64,000 bases of DNA, from contig JAESUZ010000443.1 in assembly GCA_017311185.1 (NCBI GenBank), positions 372,001-436,000 of the forward strand, written 5' to 3'. The notes below the pieces were generated by a model. That model did not search any database. It was given only the letters and a program-made list of their open reading frames with translations, and was not told where the DNA came from. Shown here in pieces: positions 9,791 through 20,783 of this stretch. The stretch is from Proteles cristata cristata (Eukaryota; Chordata; Mammalia; Carnivora; Hyaenidae). Both the position numbers and the translations under genes were made by a program. Numbering within the stretch: the stretch's first letter is position 1; every line of letters begins with the position of its first letter.

Positions 9791-12238
9791 TTATTGCTGC
9801 TGTTATTATTAGATACCACACAGGGAGAAAAGGAGGCAAGGAGGGAGACTGGAGTTCACAAATACAGACTTAGGGACATTGTAGGGTGGCCAGATCGAAC
9901 TCTACTGGCTTTTGTGTCAGGCTTAGCATGGCCCAGCAGGGCACACGAACCACAGCCTGGCTGCTTGTCCAGAAACACCTCATATTTCAGAACCAAGCCC
10001 TGATCTTTGACCACAGGCTCCACTCATTCTGTCACCTTGTGTGACTTGGTTCTTGATTGGAGGCGCCTAGCTAGACTGGCCACCCTCTGGCTTTGCAAAT
10101 CTACCTGCACACTAGCCACTGGGTTCGGCTGAGCAATTGAATTAGAGGAGACAGTTTATTTGTAAAAGGCTGAGATGCCTGTGGCAGCAGGTTCTGCCTA
10201 CTGCTGTGAGTGATCCCTAAGCGGGATTTGTAAAAAGACAAGAGAGCGGAGGTCACCTGGGAGATGCCGACTCTGGGGGACTCCTTCTTCCACCCAGGAA
10301 AGGCAGAGGCACAACTCTGGGTTTCGTCTTCCTGCCCCTCTTACCGGCCTGTCTTCTTTCTGTGTGTCTCGCTGGAATCAGGCAGAGCTACCACCTACCA
10401 TGACTGTTGGCTTGGACAACCTCTCTCAACCTCGCATGCCTCATCCAAATATTGGGCCAATTAAACACACTTTGAAGTCAGCTTCATGAATGAGGGACTC
10501 CTTCAACAACTGAATAAAATTCAGCAAAAGGAGGCAACGCAGCTCCCCGGCCACAGAAGGAATGCCCAGGCCACTGCCCGCTCTGAGGCTGGACTCACTT
10601 CAACAGATCAGCGCGTCGATGCCAGAAGGGGTCTTCAATGAAGTAGCATTGGCTGAGTTTGAAGAAACTCTTCAGAGAAAAACGGATTTGTCCTGCCCTG
10701 GCTCCCTGGAAATAAAGCCTTTCTACAGGTGAAGACACCAGCTTGTTCTCAAGGCCTCTGTTCACTAGCTGCGTGGACTCCAATTGTGGCGAGGGGGCAA
10801 AATCTGCTTGCCACCTGAAAGACCCATCCCAGGCCGCGGGCCCCAGCCGTGCGGGCACAGGAGGCGTTCGGTTTAATGACTGTTCACTAGGTGATTACTA
10901 GGAATTAATTCAGTAGAGAAGATAATCAATAGATGGCCCACTGAGAGTGGTCCATTAAGGTAGAACGGCTCGTCTCTTCAGGTGTGATAAATAGTGCATT
11001 TAAAGTATTCAATACCATAATAAAGGTTGTAATTAAATGAGGCAACTTGGCATCTTAATAACTGCATCCTTGAAAAGATTTAAACTTCAGCCCGAGACAT
11101 AGAGTCACATTCATAATCCCTCAAATGGGTTTCCTTTCTAGAAGAGAGAAAATAATGTCTGACTCTTCTCCTGAGAAGCTGACAGGGCAAATCTGTCCCT
11201 AGATCGTTAGAGAATTAAAAGTTAAGAGGTGACTTTGAGCGCCTGCCGGGGCGTCTTTTGTTCTGTTTCTCTGCTAGCTTAATTATTACCATCCTCTTCT
11301 CGGGAAGCAGGCAGGCAAGAAGAGACCTGGGGGAACGCCAGCCTGGGGACCCTCGAGCCTCCGCAGTATGCAAATCAGGTAATATACAAATCACTTCGCA
11401 GAAGTACAGTAAGGCTTCCCAGACCAGATCACCTCCGTTTCTGTTGCTTATTATTAAAAGAGAAGGACCTGCCGCTCCCATTTGTCCTTTCGCCCTCCCT
11501 CATCCTTTCTCGGGTCTGTGTGCCTGTGTGCGCGTGCACACACCCGCACACGTGCACGCGCGCGCACGCACACACACACACACACAAACACAGATTTAAA
11601 CATCCCATGTTTTCCTTTTTCTGTATGTTCTGAATAAAAATTCTTCAAAGCAAATTTCAGATACATGTTATAATTACAAGTCATCTGTTCAGCGGTTTGC
11701 AAAACAGATGCATTTTGTTCATTTTCATCCCATCCGGGAGATATGTGTCAACTGCCGGACATTTGAAAATGGCTGCTGACATTGTCAGACATCCTCAGAG
11801 GTTTAGGATTATGAGTCTAAGAAGAGATCCAGTAAGAGCACCAAAGAAAATGCTTTCATTTTCACATTTCTGCGTGGAAGTGCACAGTGCCTTTGACCCT
11901 CATCTGTGAGTGGACAGTGTTTTTGGACAATCACATGTTAATCAGTTCCCTCCTGGGAAGCCTTTCACCCTGTGGACACAGAGTGAGCCCGTTAGAATAC
12001 AGCCAAGCTCTCTATCTCTCTCCACCATCCCGCCCCCACCCAATCCCAGTGTGCACCCAATCGCTGCTCTTCTACATTCTGAGCATTATATTTAGCCATT
12101 TCTAGTAGAGACCACAGATTTCAAGAGTGAAACAAAATGCTTGTGGAGACCATAAGGGAGGCTTTTAAGCTTAAAATGTTATTAAGTTTAACTTGATGTT
12201 AGATGAAAATATCTTGCTTTGTGGGCTGGTAAGAAGAG
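9791..12238. other. Repeat-poor stretch with homeobox-type TAAT/ATTA cores and a Z-DNA-prone tract
   Basis: I see no interspersed repeat in about 2.4 kb, apart from an alternating purine/pyrimidine tract at 11513-11592. Between 10870 and 11300 there are many ATTA/TAAT cores, for example GGAATTAATT at 10901-10910, GATAATCAAT at 10921-10930, GTAATTAAATG near 11030 and CTTAATTATTACC near 11279. No exon is evident. A conserved non-coding or regulatory role is possible but cannot be judged without alignment. Confidence 0.35.
11513..11592. repeat. Alternating GT/GC/AC tract (Z-DNA-prone)
   Basis: TGTGTGCCTGTGTGCGCGTG, then CACACACCCGCACACGTGCA and CGCGCGCACGCACACACAC make about 80 bases of mostly alternating purine-pyrimidine with a CG-rich centre. 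This composition favours left-handed Z-DNA under supercoiling. Confidence 0.85.
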
Positions 12239-12240
12239 GA

Positions 12241-12249
12241 ATATATATA

Positions 12250-12306
<57 letters not shown>
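12241..12306 (+). repeat. (TA)n(TG)n microsatellite
   Basis: A short ATATATATAT run passes into roughly 27 uninterrupted TG units (12252-12306). One of the longest pure dinucleotide tracts in the window and very likely polymorphic. The Cys-Val, Thr-His and similar frames across it are artefacts. Confidence 0.97.
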
Positions 12307-12308
<2 letters not shown>

Positions 12309-12309
12309 T

Positions 12310-13224
12310 TGTATGGGGACAGTTCTTCTCGGTGTCTTTGGGCACAGTGCTGTCCCAAGACACACAGGGGAGAGGAAGCTTCACAGGCCTTCTCTTGGCT
12401 TCCCCTCTTCTCTGAGTTGAGCCCGAAAGAAGAAAATTTAACCATGCCACCCATCAACCCAACGGCAGAGGTGAATGGAGCAGGTCCCGCACTTTACATA
12501 AAGATCATATTCCATACTTTTATATACTATACAGTGACCGACCTGTGTGTGCAGGACTTTAAGCACTTTAGAGTTAAAAGAAAACAGAAAGGATGCTTCT
12601 GGCAGGGCTGCTTACGTGCAAAGTATTGAAAACTTACTCCTCTAGATCAAGGCTTGGTCTAACCCTAACCTCCCCCATCAAGGTTGCCCTTTCCCCCCCG
12701 ACACCACTGGTATGCCAGGAAGGGCTCGCTGGTGGTGCGGGAGACTTGGGCAGGGATTTAGACCCGACTTGTCCCCTGGGCTGGGTGCCCTAGAGGTGGC
12801 TCTGATTCACCGAGTTGCACTGGGATCCTAGTGAGCATATCCGGTGCTCGGGGAGATGAGGTGAGCACTGGGAGTCGGGGTGTATCTGGCAGGCCTGGGC
12901 CAGAGTGGAGAGGTGAGAAGCAGGCCTCTAAATTCTGGGCCCAACCAGGATTTCTGCAGGAAGACCCTACTCAATCATACAGCAGCACAACTGGTGTTCT
13001 GTTTTGTTCATCCCAGACTGCAACGTCATGGCTAGACAGGTTTCTAGGGACTGAACATTGCAGATTCTGCAGCCTCAGCTGTCAGAAGAGGTCCACACAG
13101 TGATCACAGTTGTCTGGAAGCTTCTCCTGCATTTGAGGTCAGAGCAGCTAAGAAAGTATACCCAGTTCCACCCTCTTCAGCTTGCCCAATTCGACTGTCA
13201 TTGTGGAGATCAGAATCCAAGTCC
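12310..13224. other. Unassigned GC-moderate unique sequence
   Basis: No recognised repeat or exon. Frames of 66-90 codons on the plus strand show no domain. Confidence 0.4.
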
Positions 13225-13390
13225 CTGGTGTCCTCCTTCATTCGTTCAACAAATATTTACCAGGTGCTTGAATGTGCCAGGCCTTATGTTAGGTGCTGCA
13301 GAGATAGTGTGTGCTAAGTGAGAAAGATGCCTGTTGGCCTGTCCTCCTGTACTTTATGTCTAGCAAGGGAAACTCGACCCTAAATAAATA
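13225..13390 (-). repeat. L2 LINE, extreme 3' end
   Basis: The complement of the L2 terminus is clear: CTTCATTCGTTCAACAAATATTTACCAGGTGCTTGAATGTGCCAGGC...GTTAGGTGCTG, then a degraded AGCAAGGGAAACTCG...AAATAAATA segment. It abuts the MITE that follows. Confidence 0.8.
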
Positions 13391-13614
13391 CAGTAAAACC
13401 TTGGATTGTGAGTAACTTGATCTCAGAGTGTTCCAAAGACTAGCAAGCATTTCTAACAAATTTTAACTTGATAAATGAGTGATGTCTTACAATATGAGTA
13501 GGACGTGATGCTGAACATCACATGATCACAACTGAGCCGATAGTTCTTTAAATTGACTTTGGGTTATAAGCATGTTTTCAGAATGGATTGTGCTCACAAA
13601 CCAAGGTTTTAAGT
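13391..13614. mobile_element. Mariner/Tigger-like non-autonomous DNA transposon (MITE)
   Basis: A 224-bp element with terminal inverted repeats. The left end is CAGTAAAACCTTGGATTGTG. The right end, read on the other strand, is ACTTAAAACCTTGGTTTGTG, matching except at the outermost bases. The left end is preceded by TA, the usual target of Tc1/mariner elements. The interior reads as a diverged palindromic-type short element with no transposase frame. The exact family name is not certain. Confidence 0.75.
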
Positions 13615-15927
13615 AATTTTATAAGTAATAGTTTGTTTTAATTGGGTAATTGGATCAAGTGCAATGCCATTGTCCTCCAAGCGCTTGGCCAAGCATAGGA
13701 TTCTTGGTAAGCTTTCCAAAGGAACTCAGATTTAATCTGGAGAATTGCAAATGTATATATGGAGTTAGACGGGTTGGAAGGTGATCTTACTACCCTACTC
13801 CTAGTGCATAGATGAGTGCAGCGATATGTAGAGTCAAGAGGAAACTTGCCCATGATCAGATGGCTTATTGAGCCCTCAGATTAGTTTGAGAACCAAACCA
13901 TATGTGAGAGAATACAAATGTGTAGCCTAATATACACTTCATAATTATATTAGTAGGTAGCAAGTAGAGGAGTGGAAAGTCCCACAATGACGGTGGTTTT
14001 TATTTTGGAGTGCCTTTTTGCATAACCATAACAATCTTGAGTTTGGTTGGAGTCCTGGGAATTCCCTTCAAATAAAATGATGAAACTACTCTGGCATGGC
14101 CTGACTCACAGGTTGCTGGGAAGCTGTCCAATATCTCCACCCTAGTCCTTGCTCAACTCTTCCGTTAAGCTTGTGTCTTCTTAGGAAAGAGAATTTCTTG
14201 ATGTCAGAATGATAAAAGACTTCTTCCTTACCCCACCTTTGTCTTGGAGACACATAACTCACATTTAGGGCAAGTATACAGGAAGAGTGTTTTATTTGAA
14301 TCAAGAAACACTTGAACTAACCTAGAGGAAATGATTCTTGGTGAGTATCCAGGGTGTCTCCAAAACAAATATCTAATGTCCTTTGTGAGGACTGTGCCCC
14401 CATCCAAAAGGCCTGGTATTACCAGGTGGATTGGGAAATCCCCTTGAGAGCTGGTTTGCTGCAGCTGACAGGAAATTTCATAATACTTCCCCCTTCGATG
14501 GTTTCCAGAGACCACTTAATAGGCTGAGTAGTCTTATAAACCCATTATTTTCACAAGATGATTTAAACTGAGCATTGGTAGGACTGTTTGAAGATACTTT
14601 TAATGTAGTGGTTAAAATTGGATGATGCTACAATCCCAGTGAAGCTTATGCTGGCAGGAGTGATTTAAATATTTAAGGTATTTAAAGTGTTTAGGCTATG
14701 CAGATTGTGCATTGAAATGGTGTGCATCTGGTCAATTTCCCCTTGCAGTCATGCTCTGGCTCAGTGTCGTAGGTCTCCCTGATCCCACGGTTTCACTGCA
14801 TCCAAAGAGCCCCTAACCCTGGGGTTGTTGGAAGAAGAAGATCCAAGGGACAAATTTTAGATTTCTGTCTCCTCTGTTCTCTGGAGCCCAGGTGAATGTT
14901 CAGATATTTTGCTGCCACTAATGGAACTCGTCCAAGAAGTCCACTTCTTTTATTTCTCCTGCGGAGTCACCCGTGGAATCGTTGATTTTTTAGGTGTAAT
15001 GGCAATAACAGTTTGCATAGGGGCAGCTTCCCCACCAGCTTCAGACACTCCTTTCCTGAACCTGTGTTACTTAATGGCACATAGCTAAGTTAAAACCAGT
15101 CTCATAGGGTGACACAGACTCCAATTAGAAATGTGAAAGATTTTGAAATGGGCAAAAAGGATAGTGGGTATCCCTTCTAGGGGCCATCTCCACCTTCCGT
15201 TGGCTTTGAGCTATTTTATAGTTGTGTAAGGTGTAGAAAACTAATAACAATGCAAATGATTCTTATCCATAGAAATGCAGACAATTTCTGTCTACCTGGA
15301 CGCAGTTGATTATTACCCTGTGGATATTCACCAGCTTTTCATGTATTTATTTCAGTATTCCTGATTGCTTATATGTACTTTTGTTCTGGATTCACGTTAG
15401 AACCAATTGTAACATCTTTGCTTTCTCATTAATTAATGAGTTAAATGAATCTTTGACATGTATGGATTCTTTATTTGTATGAGTGTCATGATTTAAACTA
15501 TCCAAAATTGTTAGCCTTTAAAATAAAGGTAAGCTCAGTCTCATACAATATAGCTGTGAAAATATTTCTTAATATGGATTGTGATGATTACAAAGCAAAA
15601 AAAGTAACAAATTCACTTCTATAAATTGCCAAAGATAATAACAAAAAAAGAACACTAAAATAACTTAAACACTTACTAAAAAAAGCTCTGTCAATTTTGG
15701 GTCCCAAAAGATAGAAAAGGCATGTGAAACGATCATATCAGTGGGTCAAAAGGATGGGATCCACACTCTGGCTGGGGTTTCTGGTCATCATTTCCCATAT
15801 CATAATCATACTCCTTAGAATGTTTGCAAGTCTAAAAATGGCACTCCAACATGAGGCAACCTTATGAACCACTTACTATTACAGAATTACGTTACCATTA
15901 ACTGTTCCCTACCCAAGAACTCATAGC
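13615..15927. other. Unassigned AT-rich sequence
   Basis: About 2.3 kb in which I see no confident repeat, exon or RNA gene. Frames of up to 95 codons (14228-14515, minus) carry no domain. Very old repeats below my recognition threshold are likely. Confidence 0.35.
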
Positions 15928-16469
15928 TGTTACAACAGAGCAAAATTTGCCACTCCCAAATGTGTCATCTTGGCATGTGGGAATATGCTTAAGAAACAGA
16001 AGGCTCAGAAAAAACCTTTGACCTTCCCCCAACTGCCTAAAAGACTTTTATATAGAAGACCTGCTACAATATGGGGCTAACACAATAGATAACTATAGAA
16101 CAGTATGAACTAGGGGTAGCAGACAGGGAGGGACTGGGCTAAGTCTGTTTGTTAAAATTACTCTCTATATACCATTTTTTTCTGGATGTCCCAGCAAATA
16201 TGTGTTTAACGAAAAATTTACTCTTTTTCCTCTTCCTGTGAATTGTTCTCCTTCCCTTTGAAGTTCCAGACCCTTCTCTTTTCTTTAGCTCTGGATAGCA
16301 TATAAGCCTTGACTAACTGACTGCCTGTGGGCATCATATTCTTAAGGAGCTTCTCACCAGACACACATTTAATTTATTTTTCTCCTCTTAATCTAATTTC
16401 TGTCATTTTAATTGTTCAGTCAGTCAAAAGAAGTAAGAGGAAGAGGAGGAAATTTTTTCTTCCCCAGCA
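15928..16469 (+). mobile_element. Ancient LTR of unassigned ERV family
   Basis: This starts TGTTACAACAGAGC and ends CTTCCCCAGCA, so the outer bases are TG and CA. U3 carries CTCCCAAATGTGTCATCTTGG and CTTGACC-type blocks. A TATA-like GCATATAAGCC lies at about 16299-16308 and a U5-like TTCTCCTCTTAATCTAATTTC region follows. The order and the ends mark a plus-strand LTR that I recognise as a eutherian class but cannot name. No flanking 5-bp duplication is preserved. Confidence 0.6.
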
Positions 16470-18755
16470 CTACATGAGACTTTCCATGCCACCCAGAGGA
16501 AGCACCTTCCTTGATAAAAATAAATAACTCAAGACATAATGTAGAGAGAGATACACAACGACCTAATCAGGTCTCTGTCTCTCTCTCTCTTTTTTTTTGT
16601 CTGTCTTCTTTTTTCTCTGTCATCTCATCTTCACTTTTGTTTACTAAAATAAGAAAAGTGAGGAAAGGAAGAAGTGTAACAAACACAAAATTTAGGCTAT
16701 AAGCAATTGGATTTATTCTTGGTTTATTCTCACCAGACTTTAGGAAAAATCTGTTTCCTATGGATAAAATTTAAGGATTCTCACTTTTGGGTTTGATGTT
16801 CAAGTCTGAGGAAGAAATTAGTCATTCCACAAAAGAGAAAGGATTACCAAACAGTAGGATCCTATATATATAATATGTATATTATATATGTAAAAATGTC
16901 TGGAAGAATATATGAAAAAATTAAGTATCTCTGGTGAATTACAGGTAATTTTAATTTATTATTATTGTATTTATTGTTAATTTATTATCACTTATGTATT
17001 TGTTATTATTAATCTTTGACTTTTTGCTAACTCATTTTTTTCTAAATCTCCTGTAATAAACCTGAATTACATTTATAACATGAGAAAAAATTTAAAATAC
17101 TTACTGAGTTTAGTATGCAGGCCTTATTGAGTTAGCAAGAAATGTATGTGGGTTACCTTCAGCAATGGAATTTTTTCTTTTTTTTACACAAAGGGAGACA
17201 CCCCATCAGATTGCCTCATCAGCTGGATTGTCATTACTCTGGACCTGGAGCTTTGAAGACCAGGATGCAGAGCGTGTCTCCCTGAAACTTACTTTAGTTA
17301 AACAGTAATATCCTAATGGAGCTGTAGCCCTGGGAAATGATGGAAGTTATCACTCGGAATTTATCATAGATCTGTAATTTTTGAACAGTAGAGAATTGCT
17401 TTTCAGGTTGTATTCAGCCTTGAAACTTGCTCTTTGCAGGCCAATGAAGGAGGAGGTTTCAAAACTTTTCACAAACTGTGAAGTTCAGAGAAAGTTGAAG
17501 CTCAGAGATTGGGAGATTGAGAATTTTTTACAATTAATATAAAAATTCCTAGGATTAAGGAAATGACCAATTTGCAACAGACTGATATCTGAGTGAACGT
17601 ATAAGAGCACTGGCAAAAGATAGGAAATCAGCGTGGCAATCCCCAAGAAAGAACAGGGGCAGAGATGTTTTACTGTTTCTTAGGAGGAAGAGATTGGATT
17701 TTAACATCATAATCACATTGTATATTTTATGTTCAATGGTCCATAACGGTCCCCAGTAAAAGCTTACATCCCAGATGAACTGGAACTTCTGGAATGCCTA
17801 GTGGACCCATGGGCAAACTTCAAGCTATCCTTCACAAGGTGGACCAAGGAGCCTCATGGCATGGAAAATTGATTAGACATTTTGAGGGGACCACTAAACT
17901 TTGGATCTAAACATCCCTAAACTGAAGGAAAACAAAGGCTACCTCTTAACACCCTCCTCCCATTTGGCCCAGACAGTGAACAAGATGGGGCAAAATTCCC
18001 TCCGAGAAAAACAGAAGAGTTGGGGTCAGAGCCCATTCAGGCATGAAAGTTCAATGGCTGATGCCAGGCTGGCTGCCAAGTCAGCACTGGCTGAACCAGT
18101 TCCGAGAGATGGGGAAGGCTGGGAGACAAAGAGCAAGTGATCATAACAACAGCAGTAAGAAAACACACAAACAGAATATCTAAGGGATCAAGGTAGCACA
18201 ATCGTGAAAACTTAAAGTATCCCTTGGGGAGGAATTTCTTCCGTTTCACTTCAGAAAGAGAGGTTTGGTACGGAAAAGAAAAAAAGAGAATGATGACACA
18301 CTGCAGATCAAGAGAGAATTTGTAACAAAGCAGGTAGTCGAGGAAAGTGGGGTCTGCAGGGGACTCTCATGGCAGTGAGGTGAGGGACTTCTTCCTCTGG
18401 CCTGTAGTGCGGTGGGCATTCACAGGGAGCATGTGATTTCTTTCACTGTCACTTGTGTGGCATGCTGTAGGTCCGCCCTGGGATCAAAGAGGGGTCAGGG
18501 TCCTGGATCTCTACCTGCGGATAATTAAGCCAGGGAGTTACACTCTTATTTCTCTTACAAAGACTGAATTGTGGTGTGATCTGGGCAAACATCTTTTCAG
18601 TTAGTAGCTTTGATTACTCTTAAATTATATATTCTGTTGACACTTAAAAGTTATATAATAAAATAATTTCTTCATGTAGTATTGGACATCTTAGCTAGAT
18701 GTACCCAGTTGAACATCTCTGTGAGCTTTCTAGCGCTACATTCACATAGGTGTAT
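16470..18755. other. Unassigned AT-rich sequence with a pyrimidine tract and an AT palindrome
   Basis: A CT/T-rich tract lies at 16570-16640. A near-perfect AT palindrome lies at 16866-16889, with 11-bp arms ATATATAATAT / ATATTATATAT around a GT spacer. No exon or recognised repeat is apparent; the 17740-18130 stretch looks repeat-like but is unassigned. Confidence 0.4.
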
Positions 18756-18759
18756 TGGG

Positions 18760-19260
18760 AAGATACGGTAGTTTCACCTTTAGGAAAGCAATTTAACAAC
18801 ATATACCTCATGAAGTTTTAAAATACTTTTATTCTTTGTCTAGTAATTCCATTGTTTTGGAAACGTCTTAAAGAAATAATGCTAAATGCTACGATAAATG
18901 CACAGAGATGTTTATTATCATGTTACTTATAAAAGTAAAAAAAACCCCTCCTATTAGTCTTAATGCTTAAAAATTGAAGATTGGTGAAGTAAATTATGAA
19001 AATCCACATTGTGGATGTAACAGAACTATTAAAACAATGTGTTTATGATATAATTTTAAGAGGGGAAAAGCAAGCTAATGAGTTTTAATATACAATATAA
19101 ACTCTCAGCTATGTAAATAATATGTATAGAAAAAAGAAATAGATGAAAAATTCTCTGAGTGAAAAGATTGTTTGATTTTTATTATTTTCCCCTTATTTTT
19201 TATATTTTATTTTTTAAGTTTCTACCTAAGCAAGTAATTAATTTATAATCTTAAAATAAA
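18760..19260 (+). repeat. Ancient L1M fragment, ORF2 end and 3' UTR
   Basis: The segment follows the old L1 order: AAAGCAATTTAACAACATAT, CTAGTAATTCCATTGTTTTGG, GAAATAATGCTAAATG, AGATGTTTATTATCATGTTAC, AAATTGAAGATTGGTGAAG, TTAAGAGGGGAAAAGCAAGCTAATG and an AT-rich terminus. Frames are lost. Plus orientation. Confidence 0.65.
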
Positions 19261-19266
19261 ATGCTG

Positions 19267-19720
19267 CAGATGCCTGGGTAGCTTAGTCAACTAAACACCC
19301 AACTCTTTTTTTTTTTTAATAGTTTATTGTCATATCAGTTTCCACATGACACCCAGTGCTCATCCCCACAAGTGTCCTCCTCCATGCCCATCCCCCCTCC
19401 CCCCACATCCACCAGTCCTCAGTTTTTGTCAGCATTCAAGAGTCTCTCATGGTTTGCTCTCCCTCTCCCCCACCATTTCCCCCTTCTTCTCCCCCTTGTT
19501 CCTCAGTTAAGTTCCTCCTAATCCTCCTATACGTAAACACCCAACTCTTGATTTCAGCTTAAGTCATTACCCCACAGTTCATTGTTTGAGCCCCACATCA
19601 AGCGCTGCACTGACAGTGCGAAGCCTGCTTGGGATTCTGTCTCCCCATCTCTCTGCCCCTCCTCTGCTTCCTCTCTATCTCTCTGCCAAAATAAATAAAA
19701 GTAAACTTAAAAAAAACTGC
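19267..19720 (+). mobile_element. CAN SINE split by an L1 insertion
   Basis: The head (19267-19307, GATGCCTGGGTAGCTTAGTC) and the body (19550-19720, GATTTCAGCTTAAGTCATTACCCCACAGTTC...AAATAAATAAAAG) are parts of one diverged CAN SINE. The L1 at 19308-19533 lies between them and duplicated 16 bp of SINE sequence, TAAACACCCAACTCTT, at 19292-19307 and 19534-19549. Confidence 0.93.
19308..19533 (-). mobile_element. 5'-truncated carnivore L1 3' end (young), inside a SINE
   Basis: The plus strand begins with a poly-T tail and then reads the complement of a carnivore L1 3' UTR: AGTTTATTGTCATATCAGTT, CACCCAGTGCTCATCCCCAC, ATTCAAGAGTCTCTCATGGT, TTAAGTTCCTCCTAATCCTC. A perfect 16-bp target duplication flanks it. 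It is the same subfamily as 9108-9409, and the plus-strand frames here resemble the minus-strand frames of that copy. Confidence 0.95.
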
Positions 19721-19723
19721 TGG

Positions 19724-19933
19724 GATGCTTGGGTGGCTCAGTTGGTTAATCACCCGACTCTTGATCCCAGCTCAGGCTGTGATCTTGCTGTCACAAGATC
19801 AATCCCCCTCTCAATACAAAGCCTGCTTTGGATTCTCTCTCCCCCTCTCTCTCTGCTCCTCCCCCACTCGTTCTCTTTCTCTCTCTCTCTCTCTCTCAAA
19901 ATAAATAAACAGACATTTAAAAAAGATAAAAAA
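19724..19933 (+). mobile_element. CAN SINE
   Basis: The head GGGATGCTTGGGTGGCTCAG, the GTTGGTTAATC A-box region, a diverged B-box region, a CT-rich body and an AAATAAATAAACAGACATTT tail are present. It lies directly downstream of the previous SINE, in the same orientation, probably inserted into or beside its A-rich tail. Confidence 0.93.
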
Positions 19934-20067
19934 GTGTTATGTGTGTAGGTATGCATGTGCATATATACTCCTATGTACACATGCACACACACTTATGTTT
20001 GGTGCCTTGACAGGAAAGCAGCCCATCCTTACACAATGGTTCTAACAAGTGTTCCAGCCTTCACATT

Positions 20068-20275
20068 TTTTTTTTAACTTTATTTATTTTGAGAGAGAGA
20101 GAGCACATGCAAGTGGGATAGGGACAAGGAGAGATGGGAGAGACAATCCCAAGCAGGCTCTGCACTGCCAGCACAGATCCCAATACGGGGCTCAAACTCA
20201 TGAACCATGAGATCATGACTCGAGCTGAAATCAAGAGTCCAATGCTCAGCTGACTGAGCCACCCAAGTGTCCCCC
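20068..20275 (-). mobile_element. CAN SINE
   Basis: Poly-T then a GAGAGA-rich body, CCCAAGCAGGCTCTGCACTG, CATGAGATCATGACTCGAGC and ACTGAGCCACCCAAGTGTCC, the complement of the feline SINE. Target duplications AGCCTTCACATT (20056-20067) and AGGCTTCACATT (20276-20287) match at 11 of 12 positions. Confidence 0.95.
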
Positions 20276-20552
20276 AGGCTTCACATTCTTATTGCTTTCC
20301 CTTTTCTAGTTTGAATAATAGTTGTAATTTTTTTTTTCTATTCCTTATATTCCCTCTCCCAGTGAAAACCCATGCACACACCACATACACAACACACACA
20401 AACACAAACCCACTGTTGGAGTGGAAAAACTTTTATCCACCCTTCAAGCTTCTTTTGGCTGGTTTAAGAATTAAGTTGACAAGCGACAGATTAACACGAG
20501 AAAATCGAATTTAGTTACGTATGTACAGAGTCCATAAGAATATGAGGCCCAT

Positions 20553-20783
20553 GGGGCGCCTGGGTGGCTTAGTCGGTTAAGCGTCCGACTTTCGCTTAGG
20601 TCATGATCTCGCGGTTCGTGGGTTCGAGCCCCGCGTCGGGCTCTGTGCTGACTGCCAGCTCAGAGCCTGGAGCCTGTTTCAGAGTCTGTGACCCCCCTCT
20701 CTCTCTGACCCTCCCCTGCTCACGCTGTCTCTCTCTCTCTCTCTCCTAGAAATAAACAAAATATTAAAAAAAAAAAAAAAAAA
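20553..20783 (+). mobile_element. Young feline CAN SINE, TTTCGCTTAGG/CTGACTGCC subfamily
   Basis: A full-length element with GGGGCGCCTGGGTGGCTTAG head, CGACTTTCGCTTAGGTCATG, intact B box GGTTCGAGCCC, CTGTGCTGACTGCCAGCTC and CTCCTAGAAATAAACAAAAT plus a long A tail. A perfect 17-bp target duplication, AAGAATATGAGGCCCAT, sits at 20536-20552 and 20784-20800. A strong candidate for a lineage-restricted insertion. Confidence 0.98.

Noticed and set aside
12188..12629. Cys-Val and Thr-His repeat proteins
   Set aside because: Direct translation of the TG microsatellite in several phases.
12657..12672. CTAACCCTAACC as an interstitial telomere repeat
   Set aside because: Fewer than three units, with no tract around it; chance similarity.
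17740..18140. Possible old LTR or retroelement remnant
   Set aside because: Phrase order felt repeat-like, but I could not match ends, boxes or a family, so it is left as unassigned.
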